Source: JAHFUA01 sp963808725 (GTDB taxonomy: Bacteria > Acidobacteriota > Terriglobia > Terriglobales > Acidobacteriaceae). From it: a DNA stretch of 64,000 nucleotides. How positions within the stretch are numbered: the first letter of the stretch is position 1; every line of letters begins with the position of its first letter. The notes beneath the pieces were generated by a model that was given only the letters and a program-made list of their open reading frames with translations, was not told where the DNA came from and made no database searches. The stretch lies in contig CAWEGO010000002.1 in the NCBI GenBank assembly GCA_963808725.1, positions 1,116,001-1,180,000 of the forward strand, given 5' to 3'. Position numbers and translations under genes: made by a program. Shown piece after piece: positions 18,440 to 28,482 of this stretch.

Positions 18440-20254
18440 TCAATTCCTCCGCACGGTGGCGGCGCGGTTCAACCACGCGCTCAGCACGGTCGGCCGCACG
18501 GAAAACTGGTAGCTATTTTGTCCCAACGCAGCGGGCGACTCCAGAAAAGCCTGGTATTTGACACGATCCACATAGGCCGCCAGATTCCATGGCGCCTGCG
18601 AAAACGCGCTGCGATGATTGCGCACGAAAATCAGCCAAGGGTCGCAAGCCAAGGGCGTCTTCGGCCGCAGGCGGACCGCTTCCGGCACCACGCCCCGCAT
18701 CGCCGACCGCGTCAGGCACTTATCCAGCGTCCACGGAACGGGCGGAATTGAAAACAGAAACCGCAGCAATCGCAGGTCGAAATACGGGTGCACATGCTGA
18801 AGGCAAACCCGAGTGGCTCCGGGATCACAACTTTCAAGAAAATTCTGCCAGCAAGGCGCCAGAAGAGCCGCGACTGCTTCCGGCCGCTGGCGATGCGGTG
18901 TCTCGCCACTCCTCAGCTTCCAGCGTTCCCGCAACCGCCAGCGGCGTTCGAAATCCCGGTTCAGCCATTCCGGATAATTCCCACGCCACGGCTCGATAAC
19001 CCCGAACCGGCGCTGGAAAAAGTTTCGCACCCCCATGGGAGGCAATCTGCGCTGTGTGAGTGCGTAGTTCAAGCCGTCACGCACGAAACGGCCAAGACAT
19101 CCCGCACGCAGCAGGCGGCGAAAGTGGGAGTTCGAGGGAAACAGTCCGATATCGCCGCCTTGTCCCGTGAGCAGAGTGCGTGAGGTGTGGCTGGCCAGCT
19201 TGTAAAAGTCGGTGTCGAAGGCGGCGAGAACGTTCTCGTCCGGCTGGGAGGACCGAACGTCTGCAAAATCGGGCTGCGCCCCTGCGAGGTAACGGTCTCC
19301 CGCGAGGTATTCGATGGGAATACCCAGTGACTCCGCAAACAGGCGCGAGTAATGCCGTTCGTTGTCGGGCATGACTTTATCGACTACCCGGGTAAAGGCG
19401 CGCAGGTCACTGCACCCCGCTCGGCACGCCAACGCCGCTACGGATGTGGAATCCAGTCCGCCGCTCAAGGAAATCGCGGCACGATCCGAGCGCAATCTGT
19501 CCTTCACTGCAGTTTGCAGCAGTTGGCGAAAGTGCTCCTCGTAATCGGTGGGGTGCTGGTAATGGACTTCCTCATCCAAGGGAGGAGTCCAGTACCGCTT
19601 CACGGACAGTTTGCCCCCACACCACGTCAAAGCATGCGCGGGCGGAAGACGGCGGATGCCGGCAAAAATCGTGGCTGAGGAGTCCTGGATGGAGCCAAAA
19701 AGCAGGAAATCAGCCACCGAAAGTTCGTTAGGGCCGCCCGCAGCCTCTGCGTGCATACGAACGCAATCCAGAGTGTTGCTGAACACCAGCCAGCGCTTGG
19801 TCTCGGCATAGTAAAAGGGCTTAATCCCGACCTGGTCGCGGGCGCAGAAGAGACACTTGCGCTTCCCATCCCAGATGGCGAAACAAAAGTCTCCCAGCAA
19901 GTGTTCGAGGCAAACTTGGCCCCAGGCGGCGTAGGCGCGAAGAATCAACTCAGCATCGCCGGCGCCGCTGGGACACGGATCGCCGGCCCTGTGCAATTCG
20001 GAGAGGAGGTCAGTGCGGGCATCCAGCCGTGCGTCCGCGACGATCCACACCTCGCCGTCGAGGCTGAAGGGTTGCTGCTCGTTGGCGGATGCGGGCGCGA
20101 TGCTGAGCAGGGCGTGACCAAAAGCAACACCTTTGCCCACCCAGGTCCGCTGGGCGTCCGGCCCGCGAAACACCATGAACTTGGTCAACGCCTGAAGGAG
20201 AGAACGGTCTGGGGTTTCACCCTGGACACCCAGCACGCCAACGATTCCGCTCAT
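18440..20254 (-). CDS. lasso cyclase (asparagine synthetase homologue)
   Basis: 604 residues: glutaminase-like N-domain (VFRGPDAQRTW...GHALLSI), then the synthetase domain with PPi loop SLSGGLDSTSVAAL. The N-terminus reads MSGIVG, so the catalytic Cys2 of true glutamine-dependent asparagine synthetases is replaced by Ser. This is expected for McjC-type cyclases, which adenylate the ring acidic residue without needing ammonia. It lies upstream of the precursor in the direction of transcription with a 129-base gap, an order unlike the common A-B-C arrangement. Confidence 0.9.
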   Translation of the reverse strand: MSGIVGVLGVQGETPDRSLLQALTKFMVFRGPDAQRTWVGKGVAFGHALLSIAPASANEQQPFSLDGEVWIVADARLDARTDLLSELHRAGDPCPSGAGDAELILRAYAAWGQVCLEHLLGDFCFAIWDGKRKCLFCARDQVGIKPFYYAETKRWLVFSNTLDCVRMHAEAAGGPNELSVADFLLFGSIQDSSATIFAGIRRLPPAHALTWCGGKLSVKRYWTPPLDEEVHYQHPTDYEEHFRQLLQTAVKDRLRSDRAAISLSGGLDSTSVAALACRAGCSDLRAFTRVVDKVMPDNERHYSRLFAESLGIPIEYLAGDRYLAGAQPDFADVRSSQPDENVLAAFDTDFYKLASHTSRTLLTGQGGDIGLFPSNSHFRRLLRAGCLGRFVRDGLNYALTQRRLPPMGVRNFFQRRFGVIEPWRGNYPEWLNRDFERRWRLRERWKLRSGETPHRQRPEAVAALLAPCWQNFLESCDPGATRVCLQHVHPYFDLRLLRFLFSIPPVPWTLDKCLTRSAMRGVVPEAVRLRPKTPLACDPWLIFVRNHRSAFSQAPWNLAAYVDRVKYQAFLESPAALGQNSYQFSVRPTVLSAWLNRAATVRRN

Positions 20255-20439
20255 GCCGAAGCGCCCGAGCGAAAATGCGTGTCAGAAGAGAGCACCGGAA
20301 TCGAGCGTGGCCTCCGAGACAGAGTCAGCGCCAACTTTGGCAGCCCCTGGGCGAAATATATGCAACAAATTCGCTTCGATCAAGTTGCACACAATGTACG
20401 GCACCGGGAATCTCCGCCGCCAGCAAGACATGGCCACAC

Positions 20440-21000
20440 TCAAGGCAGATCAGCGGCCTCGGCGCTGAGATGCGGATTGCTCTCCTGCTCGGGAGGCAGC
20501 AGGCCGGCAGGATAGCCGCCGCCGTTGTACTCGGCCATGCGATTCTTCCACTTCAGAAATTCTGTGATGGTCTGAGGCTCAATCCGGACTTCCACGCGTC
20601 GCAGGCTCGCCAGCAGCAGGTTCATTTCGTAGAGCAATCCCGCGGGCGTCCGCTGATTATGACGGCTGGCCTTCACGGCAACGTGTAGCCTCCCGGCTCT
20701 CGATTCCAGAAGGCCCCAGCATCGCGGCACGTCCTCGGCCGAGAGCAGGCCGGCAGGGGTCAGGTACCAGCGCTCGCATCCCAGGCCGAGTTCGGAGTTC
20801 TGCCGGAAGGGCTTGGCCCGATCGGCAAGAAAGTCGGAGCGCGACAGCTTGCACTCCACCACCACGGAACGGCACGCGCCTTTCCATCCGATGGCATCCG
20901 GCACCTCGCCGCTGACGCAAGCCTGCTCGGAAAGCACAATGCCGCAGCCGTATCGGCGCAGCCACTCTACCGCTTTCGAGACTAGCTGGGCGTGGGTCAT
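20440..21000 (-). CDS. MmcB-like putative PD-(D/E)XK nuclease-fold protein
   Basis: 186 residues from the ATG at 21000. The core is VPDAIGWKGACRSVVVECKLSRSDF, then LADRAKPF and WYLTPAGL: an acidic residue, then E-x-K, then SRxDFxxD, resembling MmcB-family repair proteins. The C-terminal 80 residues hold charged helices. It precedes the lasso cyclase on the same strand with a 185-base gap, so it is probably not part of that cluster. The nuclease assignment rests on the motif only. Confidence 0.6.
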   Translation of the reverse strand: MTHAQLVSKAVEWLRRYGCGIVLSEQACVSGEVPDAIGWKGACRSVVVECKLSRSDFLADRAKPFRQNSELGLGCERWYLTPAGLLSAEDVPRCWGLLESRAGRLHVAVKASRHNQRTPAGLLYEMNLLLASLRRVEVRIEPQTITEFLKWKNRMAEYNGGGYPAGLLPPEQESNPHLSAEAADLP

Positions 21001-21171
21001 GCGACCTTCCGTTGTAGCCCAACTCGAGAAAACAAGGTAGTGACTGGCGGCATTCCGCCTGGGGTCTGTATCATTATTAGTGAGGAAGCGATGCCGCGTG
21101 CGAGCGCATCCCAACAGCACCGCCGACTGGCGGCTAGGCCCTCCACGAGGGCAAAGAGGACAGTGCTGACC

Positions 21172-21810
21172 ATGCCGGCGATCGTCCGGACGGTCGGCCA
21201 TTCCACGCGCCCCATCGAGGAATTCGTTCATTTGCTGGATGCGCACGGGGTGCAGCGGCTGGTGGATGTCCGCACGGTGCCGCGTTCCCGCCACAACCCG
21301 CAATTCAACAAGGACTCGTTGCCCCAGGAACTCGCGCGCGCGGGGATTGCCTACACCCACATGCCGAGCCTGGGAGGGCTGCGCCACCCGCGCAAGGATT
21401 CCCTCAACCTGGGATGGCGGAACGCCGGTTTCCGCGGCTTTGCGGATTATATGCAGACGCCGGAGTTCCGAAGGGCTTTGAAAAACCTGATCGCAATGGC
21501 AGAGAAAGAGCGGGTCGCCATCATGTGCGCCGAAGCCGTACCGTGGCGCTGCCACCGCTCGCTGATCGCTGATGCCCTGCTGGCGCGCGGCCTACGGGTG
21601 GAGGATGTCTTCAGTTTGACCGGCGCCCAACCGCACCGGCTGACGCCGTTTGCGCATGTGTTTGGAACTGACGTGACGTATCCGGGCTTGCCGTTTTCCC
21701 AGCAGGAAAGCACAGAAAAATCAAGCTGGAGACGTCACTTCCGGCCGGCAGCTTCGACGCTCTGGGTGGGATCGGCGCCGGTCCAGGTAACGTCGGCGGT
21801 GGGGCCGTAA
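21172..21810 (+). CDS. DUF488 family protein
   Basis: 212 residues from the ATG at 21172. It has the family pattern TVGHSTRPIEEFVHLL...LVDVRTVPRSRHNPQFN, LGGLRHPRKDS and the Cys-containing IMCAEAVPWRCHRSLIAD. DUF488 proteins are small soluble proteins of unknown activity. The last 76 bases overlap the convergent DinB gene. The longer frame from 20992 is less likely. Confidence 0.85.
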   Translation: MPAIVRTVGHSTRPIEEFVHLLDAHGVQRLVDVRTVPRSRHNPQFNKDSLPQELARAGIAYTHMPSLGGLRHPRKDSLNLGWRNAGFRGFADYMQTPEFRRALKNLIAMAEKERVAIMCAEAVPWRCHRSLIADALLARGLRVEDVFSLTGAQPHRLTPFAHVFGTDVTYPGLPFSQQESTEKSSWRRHFRPAASTLWVGSAPVQVTSAVGP

Positions 21811-22310
21811 GTCGAAGGCACAGGCCGCTCCATCATGCGCAGGTACACCGTCAACTGGGTGCGGTGATGGCAGGTGTGCAGCACCCGCCGCCAGAAGATC
21901 CAATTGCGTTGGCGGACAACATCAAAGAAGGGCACCTGCTCCAGCCACCAAGCCTCGTTCTGCCGCGCAAAGAAAGCCAGCCGCGGTACCGCCAGTTCGC
22001 ACATTCGCTGGGTGTAGTCCGCCGGCGCTTCAGACTTGGGGAGCACCTCCGCCGGCGCCGGTTCGGGCGCTCCCAGAAACTCCCCGAAGAAGCGCCGCTC
22101 GGAGAGCAACTGGTGCTTGAAGATCTCCAACACCGGGCGCGATCGCGGATGGGGTTTGTAGCTCATGTCGGCTGCAGAGAAACAGCGCCACACGGAAATG
22201 ACCTTGTTGGTCTCGCTGGCATAGGTGTCCAGCAAGTGCTGAAAGATGGGCGAGGACGCGCGTGGAATCTGGGCATCAGGGATGGCGATGTACGAGTAGT
22301 TCATCGGCAT
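21735..22310 (-). CDS. DinB-family four-helix protein
   Basis: 191 residues. Helical pattern with HQLLSERRFFGEFLGAP and the later RVLHTCHHRTQLTVYLR; histidines H66, H143 and H147 (approximate) could form the metal site typical of DinB/YfiT proteins. The family includes putative thiol-dependent transferases, but its substrate is unknown. It is convergent with DUF488, overlapping by 76 bases. Confidence 0.82.
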   Translation of the reverse strand: MPMNYSYIAIPDAQIPRASSPIFQHLLDTYASETNKVISVWRCFSAADMSYKPHPRSRPVLEIFKHQLLSERRFFGEFLGAPEPAPAEVLPKSEAPADYTQRMCELAVPRLAFFARQNEAWWLEQVPFFDVVRQRNWIFWRRVLHTCHHRTQLTVYLRMMERPVPSTYGPTADVTWTGADPTQSVEAAGRK

Positions 22311-22383
22311 AGGCGAGCCTCCGCAGCCGGCGAAAAATTTTACACCTCATCCACAAGCCCCCGGCGCAGCTACAATATTAAGG

Positions 22384-22983
22384 ATGGACCCCGGTCTCAT
22401 GTTCTGGGATGTGGACACCCAGGCGGACTTCATGCTGCCGGAAGGCAAGCTGTACGTCCCCGGGGCGGAGGCGATCATTCCGACCCTGGCCAGGCTCACC
22501 CAGTGGGCGGCGCAACACCAGGTGCTGGTAATCGCCTCGGCCGATGCGCACCAACCCGGCGACAAGGAGTTCAGCCTGTATCCTCCGCACTGCCTGGCCG
22601 GCACGCCGGGCCAGAAGAAGATTCCGGAGACCTCGCTGACTTCGCAGTTCACCATCCCCAACCGGCAAGCGGAAATGCCCGATGCTGAGCGCTACCGGCA
22701 GATCGTCCTCGAAAAACAGGAGTTCGATGTCTTCAGCAATCCGAATACGGAATCTTTGCTGGCGCAACTTGGCAAGCCGGAGATCGTGCTTTACGGCGTG
22801 GTGACGGAGATCTGCGTCGCGGCTGCCGCAAAAGGCTTGCTCGACCGTGGCTACCGTGTGACCGTGGTGGAAGACGCGATCCGGCACCTGGACGCAGGAA
22901 AAGGGCGCGCCTTCCTCGAAGAAGTCCGCCGGCGAGACGGTCGGATCGTTACGGCCGGGCAGTTGCTGAGCGCCGCGGCTTGA
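22384..22983 (+). CDS. isochorismatase-family cysteine hydrolase (nicotinamidase-like)
   Basis: 199 residues. The catalytic Asp is in FWDVDTQADFML, a candidate metal-binding segment is ASADAHQPGDKEF, and the nucleophilic Cys is in YGVVTEICVAAAAKGLLD. The order Asp...Lys...Cys fits nicotinamidases and related amidohydrolases. The start at 22384 is the first ATG, about 70 bases after the divergent DinB gene. Substrate unknown; nicotinamide is the best guess. Confidence 0.85.
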   Translation: MDPGLMFWDVDTQADFMLPEGKLYVPGAEAIIPTLARLTQWAAQHQVLVIASADAHQPGDKEFSLYPPHCLAGTPGQKKIPETSLTSQFTIPNRQAEMPDAERYRQIVLEKQEFDVFSNPNTESLLAQLGKPEIVLYGVVTEICVAAAAKGLLDRGYRVTVVEDAIRHLDAGKGRAFLEEVRRRDGRIVTAGQLLSAAA

Positions 22984-23109
22984 CCCGAATTAATAACATT
23001 GTTTGAATCTGTATCCTCAGGCTGTTCGTCGCATCCTAATGTAGGTCTGGCTTCGTTCGTTGGCGAACTCGTCTCCTAACCGCAGCCCGGTGCTGCCAGG
23101 TGATTGCGC

Positions 23110-25197
23110 ATGAGTCCCAAGTCTGAGTCTCTCTCTTCCACCATTTCCGAACCACCGTCGAGCGGGCGCCTGGAGCTTAATCGCGCCGAGCGTTCCCCCA
23201 AAACCGCGGAGGAATTGGACCAGCTCTGTATCAACACCATCCGATTCCTGTCGGTGGACGCGGTCGAGCAGGCGCATTCCGGGCATCCCGGACTGCCGCT
23301 GGGCGCGGCGCCCATGGGCTACGTGTTGTGGGACCGCTTTCTGCGGCACAATCCTCATAATCCGCACTGGTTCAATCGCGACCGCTTCGTGCTTTCCGGC
23401 GGGCACGGCTCCATGCTGCTCTACTCGCTGCTCCACCTCACCGGTTATGACCTGCCGCTCAGCGAGATCCAGCGCTTCCGCCAGTGGGGAAGCAAGACCC
23501 CGGGACATCCGGAAGCCGGTCACACACCCGGAGTAGAGGTCACAACGGGTCCGCTGGGCCAGGGCTTTGGGATGGGCGTGGGCATGGCGGTAGCTGAGGC
23601 GCATCTGGCAAGCACATTCAATCGGCCCGGTTTCCCTATCGTGGACCACTACACCTATGCGCTTGTGACCGATGGTGACCTGATGGAAGGGGTCGCGTCG
23701 GAAGCTGCCTCGCTCGCAAACACGCTGAAGCTCGGCAACCTGATTTATCTGTACGACAACAATCACGTGACGCTCGAGGGCCCGACGAAAGATGCGTTCA
23801 CGGAGGACGTCTGCCGCAGGTTCCGCAGCTACGGCTGGCAGGTATTGAATGTTCCCGATGGCAACGATTTGGACGCGGTGGACGCCGCCATCCGGCTGGC
23901 GCAGGCGGAAAAGGAGCACCCGTCGCTGATCGTGGTGCGCACCCACATCGGATACGGCAGCCCCAAGCAGGACACCTTTGAAGCGCACGGCGAGCCGCTC
24001 GGACCCGAAGCTACGCGGGCAACCAAGCTAAAGCTGGGCTGGCCCCTCGAGCCGGCGTTTCTCATCCCCGATGAAGCCCGCGCGCACCTCCGTCAGGCTG
24101 TCGAGCGTGGAGCGCAACTGGAATCGCAGTGGAAGGACTTGTTTGACAACTATCGCAAGCAGCATCCCGACGAAGCCGCGCAGTTGGATCGCATGATCCG
24201 TGGCGAGCTTCCGAAGAACTGGTCTGCGGATCTGCCGTGGTTTAAGCCGGATCCAGCCGGCCTCGCGACACGTGTCGCTTCCAGCAAGGTGATGAACGCC
24301 ATCGCCAAGCGCTTGCCGGAACTCATGGGCGGTTCCGCCGACCTGAATCCGTCGACCAAGACCTACCTCGCAGGCTACGGCGATTTCGGGATCAGCGACG
24401 ATGGCGGCCGCAACGTCCACTTCGGCGTGCGTGAGCATGCCATGGGCACGATGGTAAACGGCATGGCGATGCACGGAGGGCTGATCCCCTACGGCGCGAC
24501 CTTCTTTGTCTTTACCGACTACATGCGGCCATCGCTGCGCCTCGCGGCGCTGATGGAGAGCCATTCTATCTTCGTGTTCACGCACGACAGCATCGGGCTC
24601 GGCGAAGACGGTCCCACGCACGAACCCGTCGAGCACTTGATGAGCCTGCGGGCGATGCCCCACATGACGCTGCTGCGCCCGGCCGACGCCAACGAGACCA
24701 CGGTGGCCTGGCGCATCGCCATCGAGCGCCGCAGGCCGGTCTGCCTGGTGCTGACGCGGCAGAATCTCCCCATCATGGATCCAGAGAAGTACCCGATACG
24801 CGAGGGTGTGGCGCGAGGAGCTTACATCCTGGCGGGCGACAACGAGCGCGCTGACGTGATCCTCATCGCCACCGGGTCGGAAGTGCAGCTCGTGCTGGCG
24901 GCGCGGGACAAGCTGGCCGAACGGAAGATCGCGGCGCGCGTGGTGTCCATGCCGAGTTGGGAACTGTTCGAGGAACAACCGGCCGAGTATCGGGAACAGG
25001 TCCTTCTCCAAGATGTTCCCAAGCTGGCTGTTGAAGCCGGCGCGACCCTGGGCTGGTACAAATACGTCGGCGAAAAGGGTGCGGTGATCGGGGTCGACCG
25101 TTTCGGCGCTTCGGCGCCGGGCAAAATCGTGATGGAAAAACTTGGCCTCAACGTGGACAACGTGGTGCAACACGCGTTGCGTCTTGCCGGGAGGTGA
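23110..25197 (+). CDS. tkt: transketolase
   Basis: About 695 residues. TPP-binding region GDGDLMEGV-like (ALVTDGDLMEGVASEAASLANTL) with metal-binding YDNN, N-terminal active-site HSGHPGLPLGAAPMGY, central pyrimidine-domain GVREHAMGTMVNGMA and DSIGLGEDGPTHEPVEHL, then the C-terminal transketolase domain. It transfers two-carbon units between pentose-phosphate sugars. First gene of a five-gene pentose-phosphate operon; rpiB starts 3 bases after it. The ATG at 23110 is preferred over the TTG at 23104. Confidence 0.96.
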   Translation: MSPKSESLSSTISEPPSSGRLELNRAERSPKTAEELDQLCINTIRFLSVDAVEQAHSGHPGLPLGAAPMGYVLWDRFLRHNPHNPHWFNRDRFVLSGGHGSMLLYSLLHLTGYDLPLSEIQRFRQWGSKTPGHPEAGHTPGVEVTTGPLGQGFGMGVGMAVAEAHLASTFNRPGFPIVDHYTYALVTDGDLMEGVASEAASLANTLKLGNLIYLYDNNHVTLEGPTKDAFTEDVCRRFRSYGWQVLNVPDGNDLDAVDAAIRLAQAEKEHPSLIVVRTHIGYGSPKQDTFEAHGEPLGPEATRATKLKLGWPLEPAFLIPDEARAHLRQAVERGAQLESQWKDLFDNYRKQHPDEAAQLDRMIRGELPKNWSADLPWFKPDPAGLATRVASSKVMNAIAKRLPELMGGSADLNPSTKTYLAGYGDFGISDDGGRNVHFGVREHAMGTMVNGMAMHGGLIPYGATFFVFTDYMRPSLRLAALMESHSIFVFTHDSIGLGEDGPTHEPVEHLMSLRAMPHMTLLRPADANETTVAWRIAIERRRPVCLVLTRQNLPIMDPEKYPIREGVARGAYILAGDNERADVILIATGSEVQLVLAARDKLAERKIAARVVSMPSWELFEEQPAEYREQVLLQDVPKLAVEAGATLGWYKYVGEKGAVIGVDRFGASAPGKIVMEKLGLNVDNVVQHALRLAGR

Positions 25198-25200
25198 ACC

Positions 25201-25671
25201 GTGCGAATCGCCATCGCCGCCGATCATGCTGGTTTCCCACTCAAACAGGAGCTGGCGCCGTGGCTGCGCAGTTCGGGACACGAGGTCATCGATCTCGGCA
25301 CGACCAGCACCGAACCGGTGGATTATCCCGACTATTCCGAAGCAGTCGCGCAGGCGGTGCTGGACGGCCGAGCCGCCCGCGGCGTTTTGATCTGTGGCAG
25401 CGGCGTGGGTGCATCGGTGGCCGCCAACAAGGTCCCGGGGATCCGCGCCGGAATTTGCCACGATACCTACTCCGCGCATCAGGGCGTCGAGCATGACGAC
25501 ATGAACGTGCTGGTGCTGGGCGCGCGGGTGATCGGAGTGGAACTGGCGCGCGAGCTGGTGCGCGCATTCCTGGGCGCGGTCTTCAGCCGGGAACCACGGC
25601 ACGTTCGCCGCCTGGCAAAGATCCGAGCCATCGAAGAACGATACGCGGCCACCCCCGCCAACAAGGGATGA
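25201..25671 (+). CDS. rpiB: ribose-5-phosphate isomerase B
   Basis: 156 residues from a GTG at 25201, preceded by GGGAGG. It has MRIAIAADHAGFPLKQEL, the catalytic Cys in ICGSGVGASVAANKVPGIRA, and HDDMNVLVLGARVIG, all diagnostic of RpiB. It interconverts ribose-5-phosphate and ribulose-5-phosphate, linking the neighbouring zwf and tkt products. Seventeen bases separate it from tal-pgi. Confidence 0.95.
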   Translation: MRIAIAADHAGFPLKQELAPWLRSSGHEVIDLGTTSTEPVDYPDYSEAVAQAVLDGRAARGVLICGSGVGASVAANKVPGIRAGICHDTYSAHQGVEHDDMNVLVLGARVIGVELARELVRAFLGAVFSREPRHVRRLAKIRAIEERYAATPANKG

Positions 25672-25688
25672 GAACAGGAGTCTCAAAG

Positions 25689-28482
25689 ATGAGCACGCTG
25701 GCAGAACGTCCGAGCACACCCACCAGGAATCCTCTGCTGGAACTGCATGCCCATGGGCAATCCATCTGGCTGGACTACATCCGCCGCAACCTGATCACTT
25801 CGGGAGAGCTGAAACGGCTGGTGGAAGAAGACGGGCTCAGCGGGCTTACCAGCAATCCCACGATTTTTGACAAAGCCGTTGCCGGCAGCTCCGACTACGA
25901 CGAACAGCTCCAGCACTTGCTCAGCACCGACCCGAACCTGTCTCCCACGGCGCTGTTCGACGCCATTGAGATCGCGGACATCCAAGCCGCGGCCGATGTC
26001 CTGCGCCCGGTGTACGACCGCACCGAAGGCGCAGACGGCTTCGTGAGCATCGAGGTTTCACCCGGGCTGGCCAAGGACACTGGCGGCAGTATTGCCGAGG
26101 CGCGCCGGCTGTGGTCCGCCGTGGACCGTCCCAACCTGTTGGTCAAGATTCCGGCCACACCGGAAGGCATTCCGGCGATTCTCACCCTGATCGCCGAAGG
26201 CATCAACGTCAACATTACGCTGATGTTTTCGCTGGCGCACTACGAGGCGGTGGCCAACGCGTATATCAGCGGGCTGGAGCGCAATTTCCAGCCGCAGCGC
26301 ACGGCTTCGGTGGCGTCCTTCTTCGTGAGCCGCGTGGACACCGCGGTAGACAAGGAACTGGAACGGATCGGCACCCCCGAAGCGCTGGCGCTGCGCGGCA
26401 CCATTGCGGTCGCCAATTCCAAGCTGGTGTACCAGCGCTTCGGGGAGATTTTCTCCAGCGACCGCTGGAAAGTCCTGGCCAAGCGCGGCGCACGCGTGCA
26501 GCGGGTGCTGTGGGCGAGCACGGGAACCAAGAATCCTGCTTACTCGGATGTGCTGTACGTGGAATCGCTGATTGGACCGGACACGGTGAACACCCTGCCT
26601 CCCGCAACGCTCAATGCCTTCCGCGATCACGGCAAGGTGCGCGAGACCGTCACCGAAGAGGTGGACCAGGCGCGAGCGGCGGTCGAGCGGCTGGGAAAAC
26701 TGGGCGTCGACTTGAACGCGATCACCGAGAAACTGCAGGAGGAAGGCGTCCAGGCTTTCTCGGAATCCATGGACAAGCTGCTTGCGTCGCTGGAGGAGAA
26801 GCGGTGCAGCATCGTCGCCAGCCACGCCGATGCGCAGACGCTGTCGCTCGGGTCGTGGGAAAAGATTGTTGAGGAGCGGCTGGGCGCATGGCAGCGAGGC
26901 AGCTTCGCCCGCCGCATGTGGGCCAAGGACTATACCCTGTGGTCGGCGAAACCGGTGCCGGAGCTGACCGACCGCATGGGCTGGCTCACGCTGCCGGAGA
27001 CCATGCACGCGCAAGTGCCGGCGCTGGTGGCCTTCGCCGATCGCGTCCGTGATCAAGGCTTTCGGCACGTGGTTCTGTTGGGGATGGGAGGATCGAGCCT
27101 GGCGCCGGAGGTGTTTCAGCGCACCTTCGGCAACGCCGGTGGCCGTCCGGAGTTGATTGTTCTGGACAGCACTCATCCCGGCGCGGTGCGCGGCGTCGAA
27201 TCGCGCGTGGATCTGGAGAAGACGCTGTTTCTGGTCTCCAGCAAATCGGGCACGACTTTGGAGACAACGACTTTCTTCCACTACTTCTGGCAGCGGCTGA
27301 GCCAGAACGGCCGGCAGCCCGGGCCGCACTTCGCGGCCATCACTGATCCCGGTTCGGCGCTGGAGAAGCTGGCGGAAGAACGTGGATTCCGCGCGACCTT
27401 CTCTTCGCCGGTCGAGGTCGGCGGACGCTACTCCGCGCTTTCCGTGTTCGGACTGGTCCCGGCAGCGCTGATCGGGGTGGATATCCGGCTCCTGCTCGAG
27501 GCCGGCCTCACCTCCGCGGAGAGCTCAGCCTTCTGCGTGCCGGAGACCTCCAGCGCGCCGCTGCGCCTGGGCGCGGCCATGGGCGAGTTGGCGCTCGCCG
27601 GGCGCGACAAGGTCACATTCCTCGCGTCGCCGTCGCTCGAAGCATTTCCCATCTGGGCCGAGCAGTTGATCGCAGAGAGCACTGGCAAAGACGACAAAGG
27701 CATTGTCCCCGTTGCCGACGAGCCGCTCGGGGATCCGGACGCATACGGCAACGACCGCTTCTTCGCCGTCCTGCTGCTCGAGGGGGACTCGAGCACTCAA
27801 GTCGCGGCCAGGGTGAAGGCGCTCGAATCTGCCGGGCATCCGGTGGCCTACCTTCAGCTGCGGCAGAAGACCGACCTCGGGCAGGAATTCTTCCGCTGGG
27901 AGGTTGCGGTCGCCGCAGCCGGCTCGGTGCTGGGGATCCAGCCGTTCAATCAGCCCGACGTTCAACTCGCGAAGGAGCTGGCGAAGAAAGCCATGTCCGC
28001 GACCGGCGGCCAAAAGCAGGCTGGCGCTGGCGCCGATCTGGTGCGTGCCGACGACAAGAACGAGCTGTCGCGGGCGGTGAAGCAGTGGTTGTCGTCGGTG
28101 AAGCCCGGGGACTACATCAGTATTCAGGCCTATCTGAATCCGACTTCACAAACCTTGTCGGCCCTGCAGCAGATCCCGCACCAGGCTGCGTGACCGTACG
28201 CGCGTGGCAACCACTCTGGGATTCGGTCCGCGATTCCTCCACTCTACCGGCCAACTGCACAAAGGCGGGCCGAACACGGGAGTGTTCCTGCAGATCGTCG
28301 ACCAGCCGGGTGAGGAGCTGCCCGTGCCCGAGACGAACTATTCGTTCGCACAATTGATCCGCGCGCAGGCCGAGGGCGATTACCAGGCGCTGAAGCAGCG
28401 CGGGCGCCGCGTGCTGCGCGTGCAGTTGGGCCAGGACGCAGCCTCCGGCCTGCGGCAGATCGAGGAGACGCTCGGTGGCTGA
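25689..28482 (+). CDS. tal-pgi: bifunctional transaldolase / glucose-6-phosphate isomerase (frame interrupted at 28186)
   Basis: About 930 residues once corrected. The N-terminal transaldolase (about 1-370) has GLTSNPTIFDKAV and the Schiff-base Lys in NLLVKIPAT. The C-terminal isomerase has LLGMGGSSLAPEVF and SSKSGTTLET. The frame stops at 28193, but deleting the C at 28186 joins HQVRDRTRVATTLGFGPRFL to the rest, through HSTGQLHKGGPNTGVFLQ, the conserved end of the isomerase, and stops at 28482. The lost segment is essential in the family, so the shift is probably an error. The stop overlaps the next gene by 8 bases. Confidence 0.93.

Noticed and set aside
24028..25719. Long minus-strand frame opposite tkt and rpiB
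   Set aside because: Antisense shadow caused by high-GC codon use; the translation has no recognisable motif and the opposite strand encodes clear enzymes.
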